Below, piece after piece: positions 1 to 8,286 of a stretch of 64,000 nt of DNA (the first letter of the stretch is position 1; each line of letters begins with the position of its first letter). The DNA comes from CAZOZZ01 sp965247425 (GTDB lineage: Bacteria; Acidobacteriota; Terriglobia; 20CM-2-55-15), in NCBI GenBank assembly GCA_965247425.1, contig OZ252023.1, forward strand, positions 6,347,618 through 6,411,617. The letters are read 5' to 3'. The translations under genes were made by a program, and so were the position numbers. Under the pieces are notes generated by a model. The model made no database searches. It was not told where the DNA came from and worked only from the letters and a program-made list of their open reading frames with translations.

Positions 1-661
1 AGAACATCGGTTCGAGTCCGATGGGAATACAGGAGGAAGCGGCGACGATATCGGCCAGTCGCGCCTTTCGTGCCCAGCTTTCCGGAAGCGGGACAAAGCG
101 GTTGCCACTCCTGCGGCGGCTTGTGCTCCTGTGAAATCGAAAGTCCAGTCCCGTCTTGAACTCCGTCGCGTTGAGAATGAGATCCTTGATGTGGATCTCA
201 CGGGGGCCCCAGAAGACATTGAAACGCGCTCCGTTCAGGAAGTCCTCCGACTCGTCGTAAATGTCGGCCAGCGCCAGCACCGCATTCCGGCGCCGGAATT
301 TCCCGGATGGTGAGTCACGCTCAGGCTTGGCCCCGAGCTTCCGGAGGACCCGGCGCACCAGATCCGCATGCATCAGAAACCCGAAGTACTCCTTATAAAA
401 TCGACGAAACGTGTCGTGAAGCGGTTCGTCTGCGGGTGCGGTCTTCAAGGTGAGCGCGTACTTGGCCGCAACGTGACTGCCACCGGATACCGACGAAAGG
501 ATCGAAACATCCTTCAGCAAGTTGACGCGGTCCAGGTAAGCGAGGGTCCCCATATGGAAGCCGGCGGCCCGGCTGCCCCCGCCGGACAGGGACAAGGCAA
601 TGCTTCCCAACGGTTGCTCGTCGGTTTCTTCCTTCCGGCCAGTGATGATCTGATCCTTCAT
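1..661 (-). CDS. Patatin-like phospholipase, partial (C-terminus off the left edge)
   Basis: Translating the minus strand from the ATG at 661 gives 220 open codons that run off the window. Seen: a glycine-rich oxyanion motif LSLSGGGSRAAGFHMG near residues 23-38 and a nucleophile elbow SVSGGS about 20 residues later. These are the two N-terminal signatures of patatin/cPLA2-type lipid acyl hydrolases. The catalytic Asp of the Ser-Asp dyad would lie in the missing part. A GGGAGG Shine-Dalgarno sequence sits 9 nt before the ATG and supports this start. No signal peptide is visible, so a cytoplasmic or peripheral membrane enzyme hydrolysing lipid acyl esters is likely. The small ORF at 733-930 lies upstream on the same strand and may be co-transcribed. 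Family assignment is firm; the substrate is unknown. Confidence 0.85.
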   Translation of the reverse strand, partial: MKDQIITGRKEETDEQPLGSIALSLSGGGSRAAGFHMGTLAYLDRVNLLKDVSILSSVSGGSHVAAKYALTLKTAPADEPLHDTFRRFYKEYFGFLMHADLVRRVLRKLGAKPERDSPSGKFRRRNAVLALADIYDESEDFLNGARFNVFWGPREIHIKDLILNATEFKTGLDFRFHRSTSRRRSGNRFVPLPESWARKARLADIVAASSCIPIGLEPMF

Positions 662-732
662 CGGTCCAACCCTCCCGCTCGTCGCCCGTTCCTGTTCTCG
701 CTGGAGCACCCCGGCGAAACCCTTCCCTGGAT

Positions 733-930
733 TCAGACTCCGGCCGCCCGAACCTTCGGTTTCTCGGTAGAAGAATTCTTCTCGCCGCTCCCGCCCTCGG
801 CTCGGTCCATTCCTTCGATAAACGCGAAGGGATCCTCTTTCAGGATCTCCCACAGCCATTTCGGAAGAGCAGCTCGGTCGAAGTTGAATGAGGCCCGGCC
901 AGCGGGCATTTGAGTCGAATTCAAACCCAT
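733..930 (-). CDS. Small hypothetical protein (65 aa)
   Basis: Not recognised. The ORF opens with ATG at 930 and has a protein-like central stretch (ALPKWLWEILKEDPFAFIEG) followed by a charged, probably disordered tail. It has no membrane segment or signal peptide. It lies 71 bp upstream of the patatin gene on the same strand, so it could be a leader gene of that operon. No strong Shine-Dalgarno sequence precedes the start. Called mainly on amino-acid composition and position; it may be a remnant of a longer gene cut when the transposase pair inserted next to it. Confidence 0.4.
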   Translation of the reverse strand: MGLNSTQMPAGRASFNFDRAALPKWLWEILKEDPFAFIEGMDRAEGGSGEKNSSTEKPKVRAAGV

Positions 931-989
931 TGTTAAGGAAGTTCTATTTTCGCATTGTTGAAATCGATATGGTGTCGGCGGTATCTTGT

Positions 990-1001
990 GGTATATATAC
1001 C
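990..1001. promoter_or_regulatory. 12-bp palindrome GGTATATATACC before the DUF6788 gene
   Basis: A perfect palindrome ends 5 bp before the ATG at 1007. Its TATATA core could act as a -10 element or an operator. There is no Shine-Dalgarno sequence between it and the ATG. The role is inferred from position only. Confidence 0.25.
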
Positions 1002-1006
1002 GTCAG

Positions 1007-1393
1007 ATGAAGAAGAAAAAGATATGGCTTGAGTTGAATCAGGTAAAGGGAGCGGTTGCGTCGCGACTGCGACGGCGGAAGTACAGCCTGATCGAGCGCC
1101 ATGAGATACCCGACGGTTTGCTGCCTGGCTCGGTGTCGATTAGTTACACCCGGTGCGGTAAGCCGACGTGCCGGTGTGTGTCGGGTGAAGGGCACCCATC
1201 CTGGTCCTGGACATTCATGATGGACGGGAAGAAGCATGTCGAACACGTTCCAGCTGCCATGGTTGAGGAGATTCAAAAGCGTGTCGGAGCGGGACGGGAG
1301 TTTCAGGATGCGATCCGGGAGGTGCTGACAGCGAACGCGAAGTTGTTGGTGCTGGAGCGCCAGCAACAACGTGAGAAGCGGAAGCGCCGGTGA
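1007..1393 (+). CDS. DUF6788-type transposase-associated protein
   Basis: About 128 aa from the ATG at 1007. A TTG at 986 would add seven residues but lies across the TATATA palindrome. Seen: a basic lysine-rich start, then SISYTRCGKPTCRC with a C-x4-C-x-C cysteine cluster followed by a W/H-rich strand. This is the pattern of the DUF6788 family, a small probable zinc-binding domain. The C-terminus is a charged helix likely to form a coiled coil. The stop codon overlaps the GTG start of the following transposase (GTGA, 1390-1393), so the two are translationally coupled and probably act together. The family is poorly characterised; a DNA-binding accessory role in transposition is inferred from context. 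Confidence 0.65.
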   Translation: MKKKKIWLELNQVKGAVASRLRRRKYSLIERHEIPDGLLPGSVSISYTRCGKPTCRCVSGEGHPSWSWTFMMDGKKHVEHVPAAMVEEIQKRVGAGREFQDAIREVLTANAKLLVLERQQQREKRKRR

Positions 1394-2583
1394 AAGGTCC
1401 GTCGGCACGAGGGATACGACGGTACGCGCGAAAGTGTTTGCGGCTGAAGGGGTATTTGAATCACCCCGGAGATGGGCGGGTGCGACCGCAGATCGGAAGT
1501 GGGCATCTGATCTGGTCTCTGGTGATCGGGTATCTGCTGCGGGAATCGAGCTTCCTGGCCATCGAGTCGCTCGCACGATCCTCGGCGTGTCGGGCCTTGG
1601 GAATCGGACGCCGCTTTAGCGACGACACGCTGGGCTATTTTACCGAGAAGCTGAATCCGGAATTCACGCGCGGCGCGTTGACCACAGCCATCAAGCAGGC
1701 CAAGCGCAATAAAGCGTTCGACGATTGCCGATTCATCGGCCTGGCGCTGGACGGGACAACCGTGGGGCGTGTCGGTGAGGCCGGGTGTCAGTGGTGTCGA
1801 CCCCATCGCAACGCCGAGGGGGAGGTGACCACCTACTTACACCACGTCGTGATGGCCACCATCGTGGGCACCGGGTTCACTTTACCGGTCGATGTGGAAC
1901 CCTACGGTAGTGGGGATAGCGAATGGTCGGGGGGGCAACGACTGCTTCGTCGGGTGGTGGGGCAGTTGGGGCCGCGTTTTGCCGATTATGTTGTTGTCGA
2001 TGGGGGCTATGCGTCGGCTCCGTTCCTGCACTTGGCCGACGAGTTGGGATTGAAGACCATCGTCCGTCTCAAAGCCAATCTTCCGAGCTTGTTCAACGCC
2101 GCCAAAAGCCGGTTTGCTTGTCAGCCGCCGTCCCGGGTTTTCAAGGATGGAGCCGATCGGGTGGAAATCTGGGATGCAGACGACTTCGATCCCTGGGGCC
2201 AATTGAACTGGCCGACCGTGCGCGTGATCCGCTACCGGCAAGAGAAACCCGATGGATCGGTGGTCGAAGCCTACTGGCTGACCAATTTCTCGATGAACCA
2301 AGTGGGAGCGCCCACTTTATTTCGCATGGCCAAGAGTCGTTGGGAAGTCGAAAACCAAGGTTTCAACGATGCCAAGAACCGTTATGGGATGGCCCATATC
2401 CCCCATCACCACGCCAACAGCTTGCTTCTCCACTGGCTCCTCATAAGCCTGGCTCTCACGATCGAACGTCTGTATCGATTGCGTCATTTGCATCGCGGGC
2501 GCCATCGCCCGCATACCTCCATCGAGCTTCTTCGTTTGCTTCGCCTCGCTCTGTCTGCCCCAACCCCAGCCGACTCCAGCTGA
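1390..2583 (+). CDS. DDE transposase (IS4-like fold)
   Basis: 397 aa starting at a GTG that overlaps the upstream stop. RNase-H-fold catalytic residues can be placed: Asp121 in GLALDGTTVG, Asp204 in VVVDGGYAS, and the glutamate in KSRWEVENQGFNDAK near residue 321 (the W-x-x-E-N pattern of IS4-type YREK boxes). The length is typical of IS4-superfamily transposases. It catalyses cut-and-paste transposition. The reading frame is complete, so it may be active. Clear terminal inverted repeats could not be found; an 8-bp match (TATTTTCG at 945, its complement at 2662) is the best candidate. Family assignment is confident, exact IS family is not. Confidence 0.8.
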   Translation: MKGPSARGIRRYARKCLRLKGYLNHPGDGRVRPQIGSGHLIWSLVIGYLLRESSFLAIESLARSSACRALGIGRRFSDDTLGYFTEKLNPEFTRGALTTAIKQAKRNKAFDDCRFIGLALDGTTVGRVGEAGCQWCRPHRNAEGEVTTYLHHVVMATIVGTGFTLPVDVEPYGSGDSEWSGGQRLLRRVVGQLGPRFADYVVVDGGYASAPFLHLADELGLKTIVRLKANLPSLFNAAKSRFACQPPSRVFKDGADRVEIWDADDFDPWGQLNWPTVRVIRYRQEKPDGSVVEAYWLTNFSMNQVGAPTLFRMAKSRWEVENQGFNDAKNRYGMAHIPHHHANSLLLHWLLISLALTIERLYRLRHLHRGRHRPHTSIELLRLLRLALSAPTPADSS

Positions 2584-2832
2584 ACTGACTCGTTTCCCTG
2601 GTCTCCACGCGCCTGCCTGACCCCAATCACCGGGCTGGACCCGCTACGGATACCTGTCTCTCGAAAATACCCCTCACTTCAAATTCCTCTCCCTCCTCGA
2701 CCTTTTCCCTTCCAGAGCCCCTTCCAGACACTCCGTCCTCCCTGACTTCCGAAATGGCTGATGGAACTGATGCAGACTTGCTTCCTACCCAACGGCCCGG
2801 TAGACTTTTCCTTTCGAACCTGAGATCAGATT

Positions 2833-3735
2833 ATGAAGAGACCCCGTACCTTGTTGTTGACAGTTTTTCTGGCTACTTTCTTTGTGGCCGGTTGTGGTTC
2901 CACCGAAGATCCCGCGGCTGTGGAGCCGAGCGCCGCTCCAACGGCTCCCGCCGGCACCCCGGAGGGTCCGCTGCTGGTTTCAGCCGACGTCGGGTTTGCT
3001 CCGCACGCGATGGCTCGGCCCGACGGAACGGCCGAAGGCTTCAACATCGATCTTGCGGACGAGATTGCGAAGAGGCTGGGCCGCCCGGGTTATGAGATCG
3101 TCGATCAGGAATGGTCGGGGATGTTCGCGGGCCTCAATGCCAACAGGTTCGAGTTCATCATCGCCCCGACAACGATGACGTACGAACGCTCGCAAGAGGT
3201 GTTGTTCGTCGAGGGGTACCTCGACACCGACTACACGTTCCTGATCAAGGATGCCGCTCCGGAAATCGAAACGCTCGAAGACATTCGCGGTCAGGCGATT
3301 GCCGTGAACAACGGTTCCGCATACGACTTGTGGGTGACGGAGAACCAGGAAGAATACGACCTGGAAGTTCAACGGTACGGGAAAAACGCGGATGCCGTTC
3401 AGGCCGTCGTCACGGGGCGCGCTTTTGCCAACCTGGCGGGGGAGACCGTGGCCAAGTGGGCTGCCAATCAGAGTTCTCTCGTAAGGACAACGTACACGAT
3501 CAAGAGCGGCAGCAAGTTCTCAGCACCGTTTCGTCAGGACGACGTCGAATACCGGAACCGCGTCGAAGAGATCATGGAGTGTATGAAGATCGACGGGACG
3601 ATGGCCCGGCTTCATGAGCAGTGGTTTGGCGACACGCCCGTCGAAGGCGCCGCGGTAATCACACCGCTGGAAGGGTACGGTGAGCCCGGTATGGAAGGCT
3701 ACGACCCGACCCCCCATCCCGCCGCCTGCAACTGA
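2833..3735 (+). CDS. Amino acid ABC transporter substrate-binding lipoprotein (SBP family 3)
   Basis: 300 aa. A lipoprotein signal peptide (MKRPR, hydrophobic core, then VAGC lipobox with Cys near residue 21) is followed by a Ser/Pro/Ala-rich linker. The mature domain has the family 3 hallmarks of polar amino acid binders: GFAPHA near the start, FNIDLADEIAKRLG, an EWSGMFAGL segment and IRGQAIAVNNGS at the hinge. It captures a polar amino acid or similar small ligand and hands it to the permeases encoded next. The ATPase gene begins 10 bp after its stop, so these genes form one operon. The 249 bp upstream are pyrimidine-rich with no recognisable gene. Ligand is not readable from sequence; the adjacent hydantoin genes suggest a hydantoin, N-carbamoyl or amino acid substrate. 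Confidence 0.9.
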   Translation: MKRPRTLLLTVFLATFFVAGCGSTEDPAAVEPSAAPTAPAGTPEGPLLVSADVGFAPHAMARPDGTAEGFNIDLADEIAKRLGRPGYEIVDQEWSGMFAGLNANRFEFIIAPTTMTYERSQEVLFVEGYLDTDYTFLIKDAAPEIETLEDIRGQAIAVNNGSAYDLWVTENQEEYDLEVQRYGKNADAVQAVVTGRAFANLAGETVAKWAANQSSLVRTTYTIKSGSKFSAPFRQDDVEYRNRVEEIMECMKIDGTMARLHEQWFGDTPVEGAAVITPLEGYGEPGMEGYDPTPHPAACN

Positions 3736-3745
3736 TCCACAGGTT

Positions 3746-4492
3746 ATGGGACAGCCGATTCTCAAGATCGATGGACTTCGAAAGTCCTTCGGTAGAGCCG
3801 AAGTGTTGAAGGGCATCGATCTCGTGGTTGCTCGCGAGGAACTGGTCTTTATCATTGGCCCCTCTGGGTCGGGGAAAAGCACGCTCCTTCGTTGCTGTAA
3901 CCGTCTGGAAGAGCCCACGGGCGGATCGATCCACTTCAACGGCGCCGATATCACCGCCTCGGGTGTGGATATCAACCAGATGCGGCAGCATATCGGCATG
4001 GTCTTTCAGTCCTTCAACCTGTATCCCCATCTGTCGGCTCTGGGAAACGTGACGCTCGCCTTGCGGAAAGCGGTGGGTCGACCGAAGAGCGAGTCAGAGG
4101 AGAGGGGAAGGGCGGCGCTGGACCGGGTCGGGTTGCTCGAAAAGATGGACGCCTATCCCGGCGAGCTCTCCGGAGGACAACAGCAGCGGGTCGCTATCGC
4201 GCGTGCTCTCGCGCTCGAACCTCAGATACTCCTGATGGACGAGCCCACGAGCGCATTGGACCCGGAACTGGTCGGGGGCGTGTTGAAAGTGATCCGGGAA
4301 TTGCGGGAATCGGGCATGACGATGGTGGTCGTCAGCCACGAGATGCAGTTTGCGCGTGAAGCGGCCGACCGGGTGGTGTTCATCAACGAAGGGGAGATTG
4401 TCGAGCAGGGGACACCCGAGCGGATGTTCGGCTCACCCGAGCATGCCCGCACGCGGGAATTCCTGAAACGGATTCTCTCGACCGGAACATGA
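3746..4492 (+). CDS. Amino acid ABC transporter ATP-binding protein
   Basis: 248 aa from the ATG at 3746. The open frame extends upstream to 3680 but that part lies inside the binding-protein gene, while MGQPILKIDGLRKSFG is the normal family start. Seen: Walker A GPSGSGKST, Q-loop MVFQSFNLYPH, ABC signature LSGGQQQRVAIARAL, Walker B ILLMDEPTSALDPE and H-switch VVVSHEM. The FQSFNLYPHL sequence is typical of the polar amino acid (GlnQ/HisP) subfamily. It energises import at the inner face of the membrane. It overlaps the first permease by ATGA at 4489-4492. Confidence 0.93.
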   Translation: MGQPILKIDGLRKSFGRAEVLKGIDLVVAREELVFIIGPSGSGKSTLLRCCNRLEEPTGGSIHFNGADITASGVDINQMRQHIGMVFQSFNLYPHLSALGNVTLALRKAVGRPKSESEERGRAALDRVGLLEKMDAYPGELSGGQQQRVAIARALALEPQILLMDEPTSALDPELVGGVLKVIRELRESGMTMVVVSHEMQFAREAADRVVFINEGEIVEQGTPERMFGSPEHARTREFLKRILSTGT

Positions 4493-5151
4493 TCGAGAAC
4501 TTCTTCAACATCGAAGTGATGGCGAGGGTTCTGCCATCGATTATCAGCGGCCTGTGGGTCACGTTGGCGCTTTCGGTCCTGATCATCCTGACCGGGATGA
4601 TACTGGGATTGGTCCTGGCTACGATTCGCGCCCTGCAGTACCGGGCTGTGAACCTCTTCATTGTTCTGTTTGTCGATGCTTTTCGAGCGATACCGCCCCT
4701 GGTGATCCTCATCGTTGTTTTCTTTGCCTTGCCCTATGTCGATGTCCAGTTATCCGGATTCGTCTCCGCCTGGCTCAGCTTGAGCCTCGTCCTGGCCGCA
4801 TTCTGCGAGGAGATTTTCTGGGCGAGCATTCTGTCGGTCGACCGGGGGCAGTGGGAAGCGGCTCGTTCAACGGGATTCACCTTTCTCGGGACGCTGCAGT
4901 TCGTCGTCCTTCCACAGGCCATGCGCCTGGCTTTGCCGCCTTTGACTAACCGTGCGATCGCGATCGGCAAGAGCACGGCCCTGGCGTCTGTCATCGCGGT
5001 GCCGGAGATACTGAATCAGGCATCGAGCGCCCAGGCCCAGGCGGCGAACCCCTCGCCCCTGACGCTGGCTGCCATCGCATATCTGGTGATCTTCATTCCG
5101 CTCGTGGTGATGAGCCGGTGGGTCGAATCACGTTTCGCCTGGAGGCACTGA
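4489..5151 (+). CDS. Amino acid ABC transporter permease 1
   Basis: 220 aa with several hydrophobic membrane spans, beginning FFNIEVMARVLPSIISGLWVT, a usual N-terminus for HisM/GlnP-type permeases. The EAA loop is visible as EAARSTGFTFLGTLQFVVLPQAMRLALPP near residues 122-150, the contact site for the ATPase. The start overlaps the ATPase stop. It pairs with the second permease 10 bp downstream to form a heterodimeric channel. Polar amino acid permeases often come as two homologous subunits, as seen here. Confidence 0.9.
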   Translation: MIENFFNIEVMARVLPSIISGLWVTLALSVLIILTGMILGLVLATIRALQYRAVNLFIVLFVDAFRAIPPLVILIVVFFALPYVDVQLSGFVSAWLSLSLVLAAFCEEIFWASILSVDRGQWEAARSTGFTFLGTLQFVVLPQAMRLALPPLTNRAIAIGKSTALASVIAVPEILNQASSAQAQAANPSPLTLAAIAYLVIFIPLVVMSRWVESRFAWRH

Positions 5152-5161
5152 AGGACGGACG

Positions 5162-5836
5162 ATGGAACAGTTGATTGACAGCTTTCTGAATCCCGAAGTG
5201 ATGCGGACCAGTGTTCCGTATCTGGTCCGGGGCTTCTGGATGACGGTTCGACTGTGCGCCCTGGTCATTCCCCTGGGAATCTTGAGTGGTCTGGTTCTGG
5301 CCATCCTTCACAATCTGGGCCACCGTTGGCTCAACGTGATCCTGATCGTTTACGTGGATCTGTTCCGGGCGTTCCCGCCGCTCGTTCTATTGATATTCGT
5401 GTATTACGGTTTGCCGTCCCTGGGTATCGACCTGTCTCCGCTGTCAGCGGTCGTGTTGGCGTTCATGCTCAACACGTCGAGCTACTATGGCGAGATCCTG
5501 CGGGCCGGGATCGAAAGCATTCCGACCGGTCAGTGGGAAGCGGCGCGCTCTACCGGACTGACCCGCTTCGGGACCATGGTCCACGTCGTGTTGCCCCAAG
5601 CCGTCCGGACCGTTCTTCCTGATCTGGTCAGTAACACCCTGGAGGTGGTGAAACTTACCTCGCTCGCCAGTGTCGTGGCGCTACCTGAGCTGTTACGGAT
5701 GGCACGGGTGGCGCAGGGAATCACTTTCAATCCCACCCCTCTCATCCTTGCCGCTGTCCTCTATTTCCTGATGTTGTGGCCGTTTGTCCGGCTCCTGAGT
5801 CGGATGGAACGCCGGATGTTGGTCAGTGCGACCTGA
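5162..5836 (+). CDS. Amino acid ABC transporter permease 2
   Basis: 224 aa, homologous to the preceding permease (MRTSVPYLVRGFWMTVRL at the N-terminus; EAARSTGLTRFGTMVHVVLPQ as EAA loop). Multiple hydrophobic spans place it in the inner membrane. It ends the importer operon. The 150 bp that follow contain no gene and lead into the small ORF at 5990. No clear rho-independent terminator was seen after it. Confidence 0.9.
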   Translation: MEQLIDSFLNPEVMRTSVPYLVRGFWMTVRLCALVIPLGILSGLVLAILHNLGHRWLNVILIVYVDLFRAFPPLVLLIFVYYGLPSLGIDLSPLSAVVLAFMLNTSSYYGEILRAGIESIPTGQWEAARSTGLTRFGTMVHVVLPQAVRTVLPDLVSNTLEVVKLTSLASVVALPELLRMARVAQGITFNPTPLILAAVLYFLMLWPFVRLLSRMERRMLVSAT

Positions 5837-5973
5837 GATCGGCCGACGATCATCCCCTCATACCAGGCATGCGTGAATTGATGGAATTGTAGCTATTGTT
5901 CTTAATGTGCCCCTTTGCTAGGGTTGAAAGTGTAGGACGCGAATTCTGGGTAGGAGTCCCCGGTCTCCAGCTC

Positions 5974-5980
5974 GGAGGAG
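5974..5980 (+). promoter_or_regulatory. Shine-Dalgarno GGAGGAG fixing the start at 5990
   Basis: GGAGGAG ends 9 nt before the GTG at 5990. A second in-frame GTG at 5981 is directly adjacent to the motif and too close to be used, so 5990 is the preferred start of the small ORF. Confidence 0.55.
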
Positions 5981-5989
5981 GTGTCGACG

Positions 5990-6253
5990 GTGCCCCGTTT
6001 TACGATAGGAGACAGCGTTCGACCGACAACGGTGGGTATTAGAAAGTACTGCACCCTGTTGGGTGTTATTCAAGCAGTCAACCCCCATCCGGGCGGTGTG
6101 ACCGGTCTGGACGAATACTCGATTCGCTTTGAGAACGGTGACGAAGCAACCTGTTGCTCGTTCCAGATAGAAGCCTCGTCTCCGGACGGACCGGTCGAAG
6201 GCGATCTGAGTATTCCAGGGTCGTCCCCGGAAATGGAGGGTGACAGGCTTTGA
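5990..6253 (+). CDS. Small hypothetical protein beside the hydantoin genes
   Basis: 87 aa from a GTG with a strong Shine-Dalgarno sequence. The protein is beta-rich: FTIGDSVRPTTVGIRKYCTLLGVI, then YSIRFENGDEATCCSFQIEA. This resembles a small SH3-like barrel (GDxV.P followed by a G-V-I strand and an R-F-E-N-G turn). No membrane segment. I do not recognise a named family. It sits between the importer and the hydantoin racemase on the same strand, so it could belong to this transcription unit. A nucleic-acid- or protein-binding barrel is one possibility, from fold impression only. Confidence 0.6.
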   Translation: MPRFTIGDSVRPTTVGIRKYCTLLGVIQAVNPHPGGVTGLDEYSIRFENGDEATCCSFQIEASSPDGPVEGDLSIPGSSPEMEGDRL

Positions 6254-6309
6254 AAAGATCTCGCCATCCCCGGGCGCGAACATGTTAGGTTGGGCTTCGG
6301 TCGAGCCCA

Positions 6310-6960
6310 ATGAATCCCATAGTCGTCATCAATCCCAACTCCACCCAGGCCGTGACCGATGGAATCGATCAGGCGGTAGAACCCCTGCGCATGGATGGCG
6401 GTCCGCCGGTCCAGTGCGTGACGCTGGCCGAAGGTCCCCCCGGAATTCAGTCGGATGAGGATGCGGCCTCGGTCGTCGCCCCAACCTGCAACCTCATTCG
6501 ATCAAGAGCCGACGCTGCCGCGTTTATCATTGCCTGCTACAGTGATCCCGGATTAGGCGAAGCCCGGAAGAGCACGTCCAGGCCAGTCCTCGGCATTGCG
6601 GAATCCGCGATGCTCACTTCGCTCACCCGAGGGAGCCGTTTCGGCGTCATCTCAATCCTCGAACAATCCCTCCCCCGCCACGAACGCTATGTTCGTGCGC
6701 TGGGACTGGAATCCCGATCGGCCGGCGACCGGGCCATTGGCATCGGGGTCACCGAACTGACCAACGAATCCCGTGTCCTGGAACGAATGGTTTCGGTGGG
6801 AAAACAACTGCGTGAGGAAGACGGCGCCGATGTCCTCATCATGGGCTGCGCGGGAATGGCCCGCTACCGCAGGCGTCTTGAAACCGCCACCGGGCTTCCT
6901 GTCATAGACCCCACCCAGGCCGCCGTCACGTTGGCGATAGGCGCGGTCCAGCTCAAATAA
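6310..6960 (+). CDS. Hydantoin racemase (Asp/Glu/hydantoin racemase family)
   Basis: 216 aa. Starts NPIVVINPNST, the N-P-N-(S/T)-T motif of this family. The two catalytic cysteines of the cofactor-independent two-base mechanism are present: Cys76 in IIACYSDPG and Cys180 in IMGCAGMA. Their spacing matches hydantoin racemases. It interconverts D- and L-5-monosubstituted hydantoins so that a D-specific hydantoinase can use the whole racemate. The hydantoinase and carbamoylase genes lie immediately downstream on the other strand, which supports hydantoin over aspartate or glutamate as substrate. Gene names differ between organisms (hyuA or hyuE), so none is given. Confidence 0.85.
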   Translation: MNPIVVINPNSTQAVTDGIDQAVEPLRMDGGPPVQCVTLAEGPPGIQSDEDAASVVAPTCNLIRSRADAAAFIIACYSDPGLGEARKSTSRPVLGIAESAMLTSLTRGSRFGVISILEQSLPRHERYVRALGLESRSAGDRAIGIGVTELTNESRVLERMVSVGKQLREEDGADVLIMGCAGMARYRRRLETATGLPVIDPTQAAVTLAIGAVQLK

Positions 6961-6962
6961 GA

Positions 6963-7203
6963 ATCGACGCAGAGACGCAAAGGCGCAGAGAAAATATTTC
7001 AGGAAAGAGAGGGTGCGGCCTATCCCTGGCAATTCCTCAAAAGCCAGACATCTTTTTCAACACGAAGACACGAAGTCAACGAAGGGTGCAAAGTAAGAAA
7101 ACAAATCCCCTTCGTGTCCTTCGTGTCTTCGTGTTGAATCCCCTTCTTTGCGAAGCGAAAAAAGCAGATAGTCGTCTTTGCGTCTCTGCGCCTCTGCGTC
7201 GAG
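6963..7203. repeat. Two nested imperfect inverted repeats between convergent genes
   Basis: The outer arms are built from the words CGCAGAGACGCAAAG and CGCAGAG (6963-6990 against 7174-7203, rearranged order). The inner arms are about 30 bp based on TTCAACACGAAGACACGAAG (from 7056) against its complement ending at 7138. The gap separates the convergent racemase and carbamoylase genes, so the structure could end transcription from both sides. It may also be a dispersed palindromic repeat. Confidence 0.7.
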
Positions 7204-7207
7204 CCCC

Positions 7208-8146
7208 TCACTCACCTGGAGGGATGACTCCGGTTTGCGACGTGATCAAACCGTAATGTTCGATACGGCGGTGCATATCGAAGTTGAAGATGTTTTCTTT
7301 GATGTCTTTGCCTAGATCCAGGTCACAGTTGTAGGTGATGACTTCGTCTTCCTCGCTCAAGGCCTGGGCGACGATTTCGCCGGTTGGTGACACGATGGCC
7401 GTGCCGCCGATCAGGCCGTGGCCGTCTTCTGAACCGGCCTTGGCCGTCGCCACCACCCATGTTCCGTTCTGGTAGGCCCCGGCCTGAAGAGAGAGCATGT
7501 GGTGGAACATGCGCTGGTGGACCGGTTGGGGATGGAAGATGTTGGCGTCGGGGGTGTTGTATCCGAGGACGACCATTTCGACCCCCTGCAGGCCCATGAC
7601 GCGGAAGGTCTCGGGCCACCGCCGGTCGTTACAGATGCACATGCCGATGATGCCGTCAAACGCCCGCCAAACACGAAAACCCAGGTCTCCGATCTCGAAG
7701 TAGCGTTTTTCCAGGTGCTGGAATGGCTTGCCGGGCAAATATTCAGCGTGTCCCGGCAGGTGAATCTTTCGATATTTGCCGATGATGTTTCCGTCGGTAC
7801 CGACCAGGATCGCCGTGTTGAACCGCCGGGTCTCACCTTCTTCCTCAGCCAGTTCCGCGTAGCCGAGATGAAAGCCGATCCCCAGTCGCCGGGCTTCGTC
7901 AAACAAGGGTTGGGTCGCCGCCCCCGGCATGTTCCGTTCGAAATACGAATCGATCTCGACCTGGTCTTCGATGAAATACCGGGGAAAGAAGGTGGTGAGC
8001 GTCAGTTCGGAAAACACGACGAACTTCGCCCCGCACTCGTGCGCTTCCCGAAGCATCGCGATCAGCCGCACGACGACCGCCTCCCTGCTATCCGCCTTCT
8101 GAATCGGCCCCATCTGTCCCGCTGCAACTCTCAAATATCGCGACAT
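7208..8146 (-). CDS. N-carbamoyl-D-amino acid hydrolase (D-carbamoylase)
   Basis: 312 aa nitrilase-superfamily amidohydrolase. The catalytic triad falls at Glu47 (VVFSELTLTTF), Lys127 (KYRKIHLPGH) and Cys172 (MCICNDRRWPE). As I recall it, this is the same residue numbering as the structurally studied Agrobacterium D-carbamoylase, and the total length is close. The enzyme hydrolyses N-carbamoyl-D-amino acids to D-amino acid, CO2 and ammonia, the last step of hydantoin use. It lies downstream of the D-hydantoinase gene on the same strand, 260 bp apart. No signal peptide: cytoplasmic. A beta-ureidopropionase role is the alternative but fits the active-site context less well. Confidence 0.9.
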   Translation of the reverse strand: MSRYLRVAAGQMGPIQKADSREAVVVRLIAMLREAHECGAKFVVFSELTLTTFFPRYFIEDQVEIDSYFERNMPGAATQPLFDEARRLGIGFHLGYAELAEEEGETRRFNTAILVGTDGNIIGKYRKIHLPGHAEYLPGKPFQHLEKRYFEIGDLGFRVWRAFDGIIGMCICNDRRWPETFRVMGLQGVEMVVLGYNTPDANIFHPQPVHQRMFHHMLSLQAGAYQNGTWVVATAKAGSEDGHGLIGGTAIVSPTGEIVAQALSEEDEVITYNCDLDLGKDIKENIFNFDMHRRIEHYGLITSQTGVIPPGE

Positions 8147-8203
8147 CTCTCTCCTTCAAATAATTGTCTGCACACTGTCCCGGTCTGCCCAAAAGTTGAC
8201 CAA

Positions 8204-8239
8204 AGTGTGTCGGGGCGTCCCTCCGTGGGCGCCCGCGGG
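8204..8239 (-). repeat. REP-like hairpin repeat, copy A (inverted)
   Basis: On the minus strand it reads CCCGCGGGCGCCCAC, a short spacer and GACGCCCCGACACACT. It shares the core CCCCGACACNCT and the GC-rich hairpin with copies at 8351 and 45821, in opposite orientation to copy B in the same gap. Confidence 0.55.
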
Positions 8240-8286
8240 CTTGGAACGGAGTATCCATTTGCGCAAGCGGCAGCCCGGGAGGCCGC

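Larger units (their letters stand above)
945..2669 (+). mobile_element. Putative two-gene transposable element (DUF6788 + DDE), ends uncertain
   Basis: The two coupled ORFs at 1007-2583 form a plausible element. The boundaries given are the outer limits of an 8-bp inverted match TATTTTCG/CGAAAATA outside the genes. No target duplication was seen flanking it. The gene content is solid; the ends are a weak guess. Confidence 0.3.

Noticed and set aside
4..24. T-arm-like sequence CATCGGTTCGAGTCCGATG at the left edge
   Set aside because: It lies in the patatin coding frame (CIPIGLEP) and no other part of a tRNA is present.
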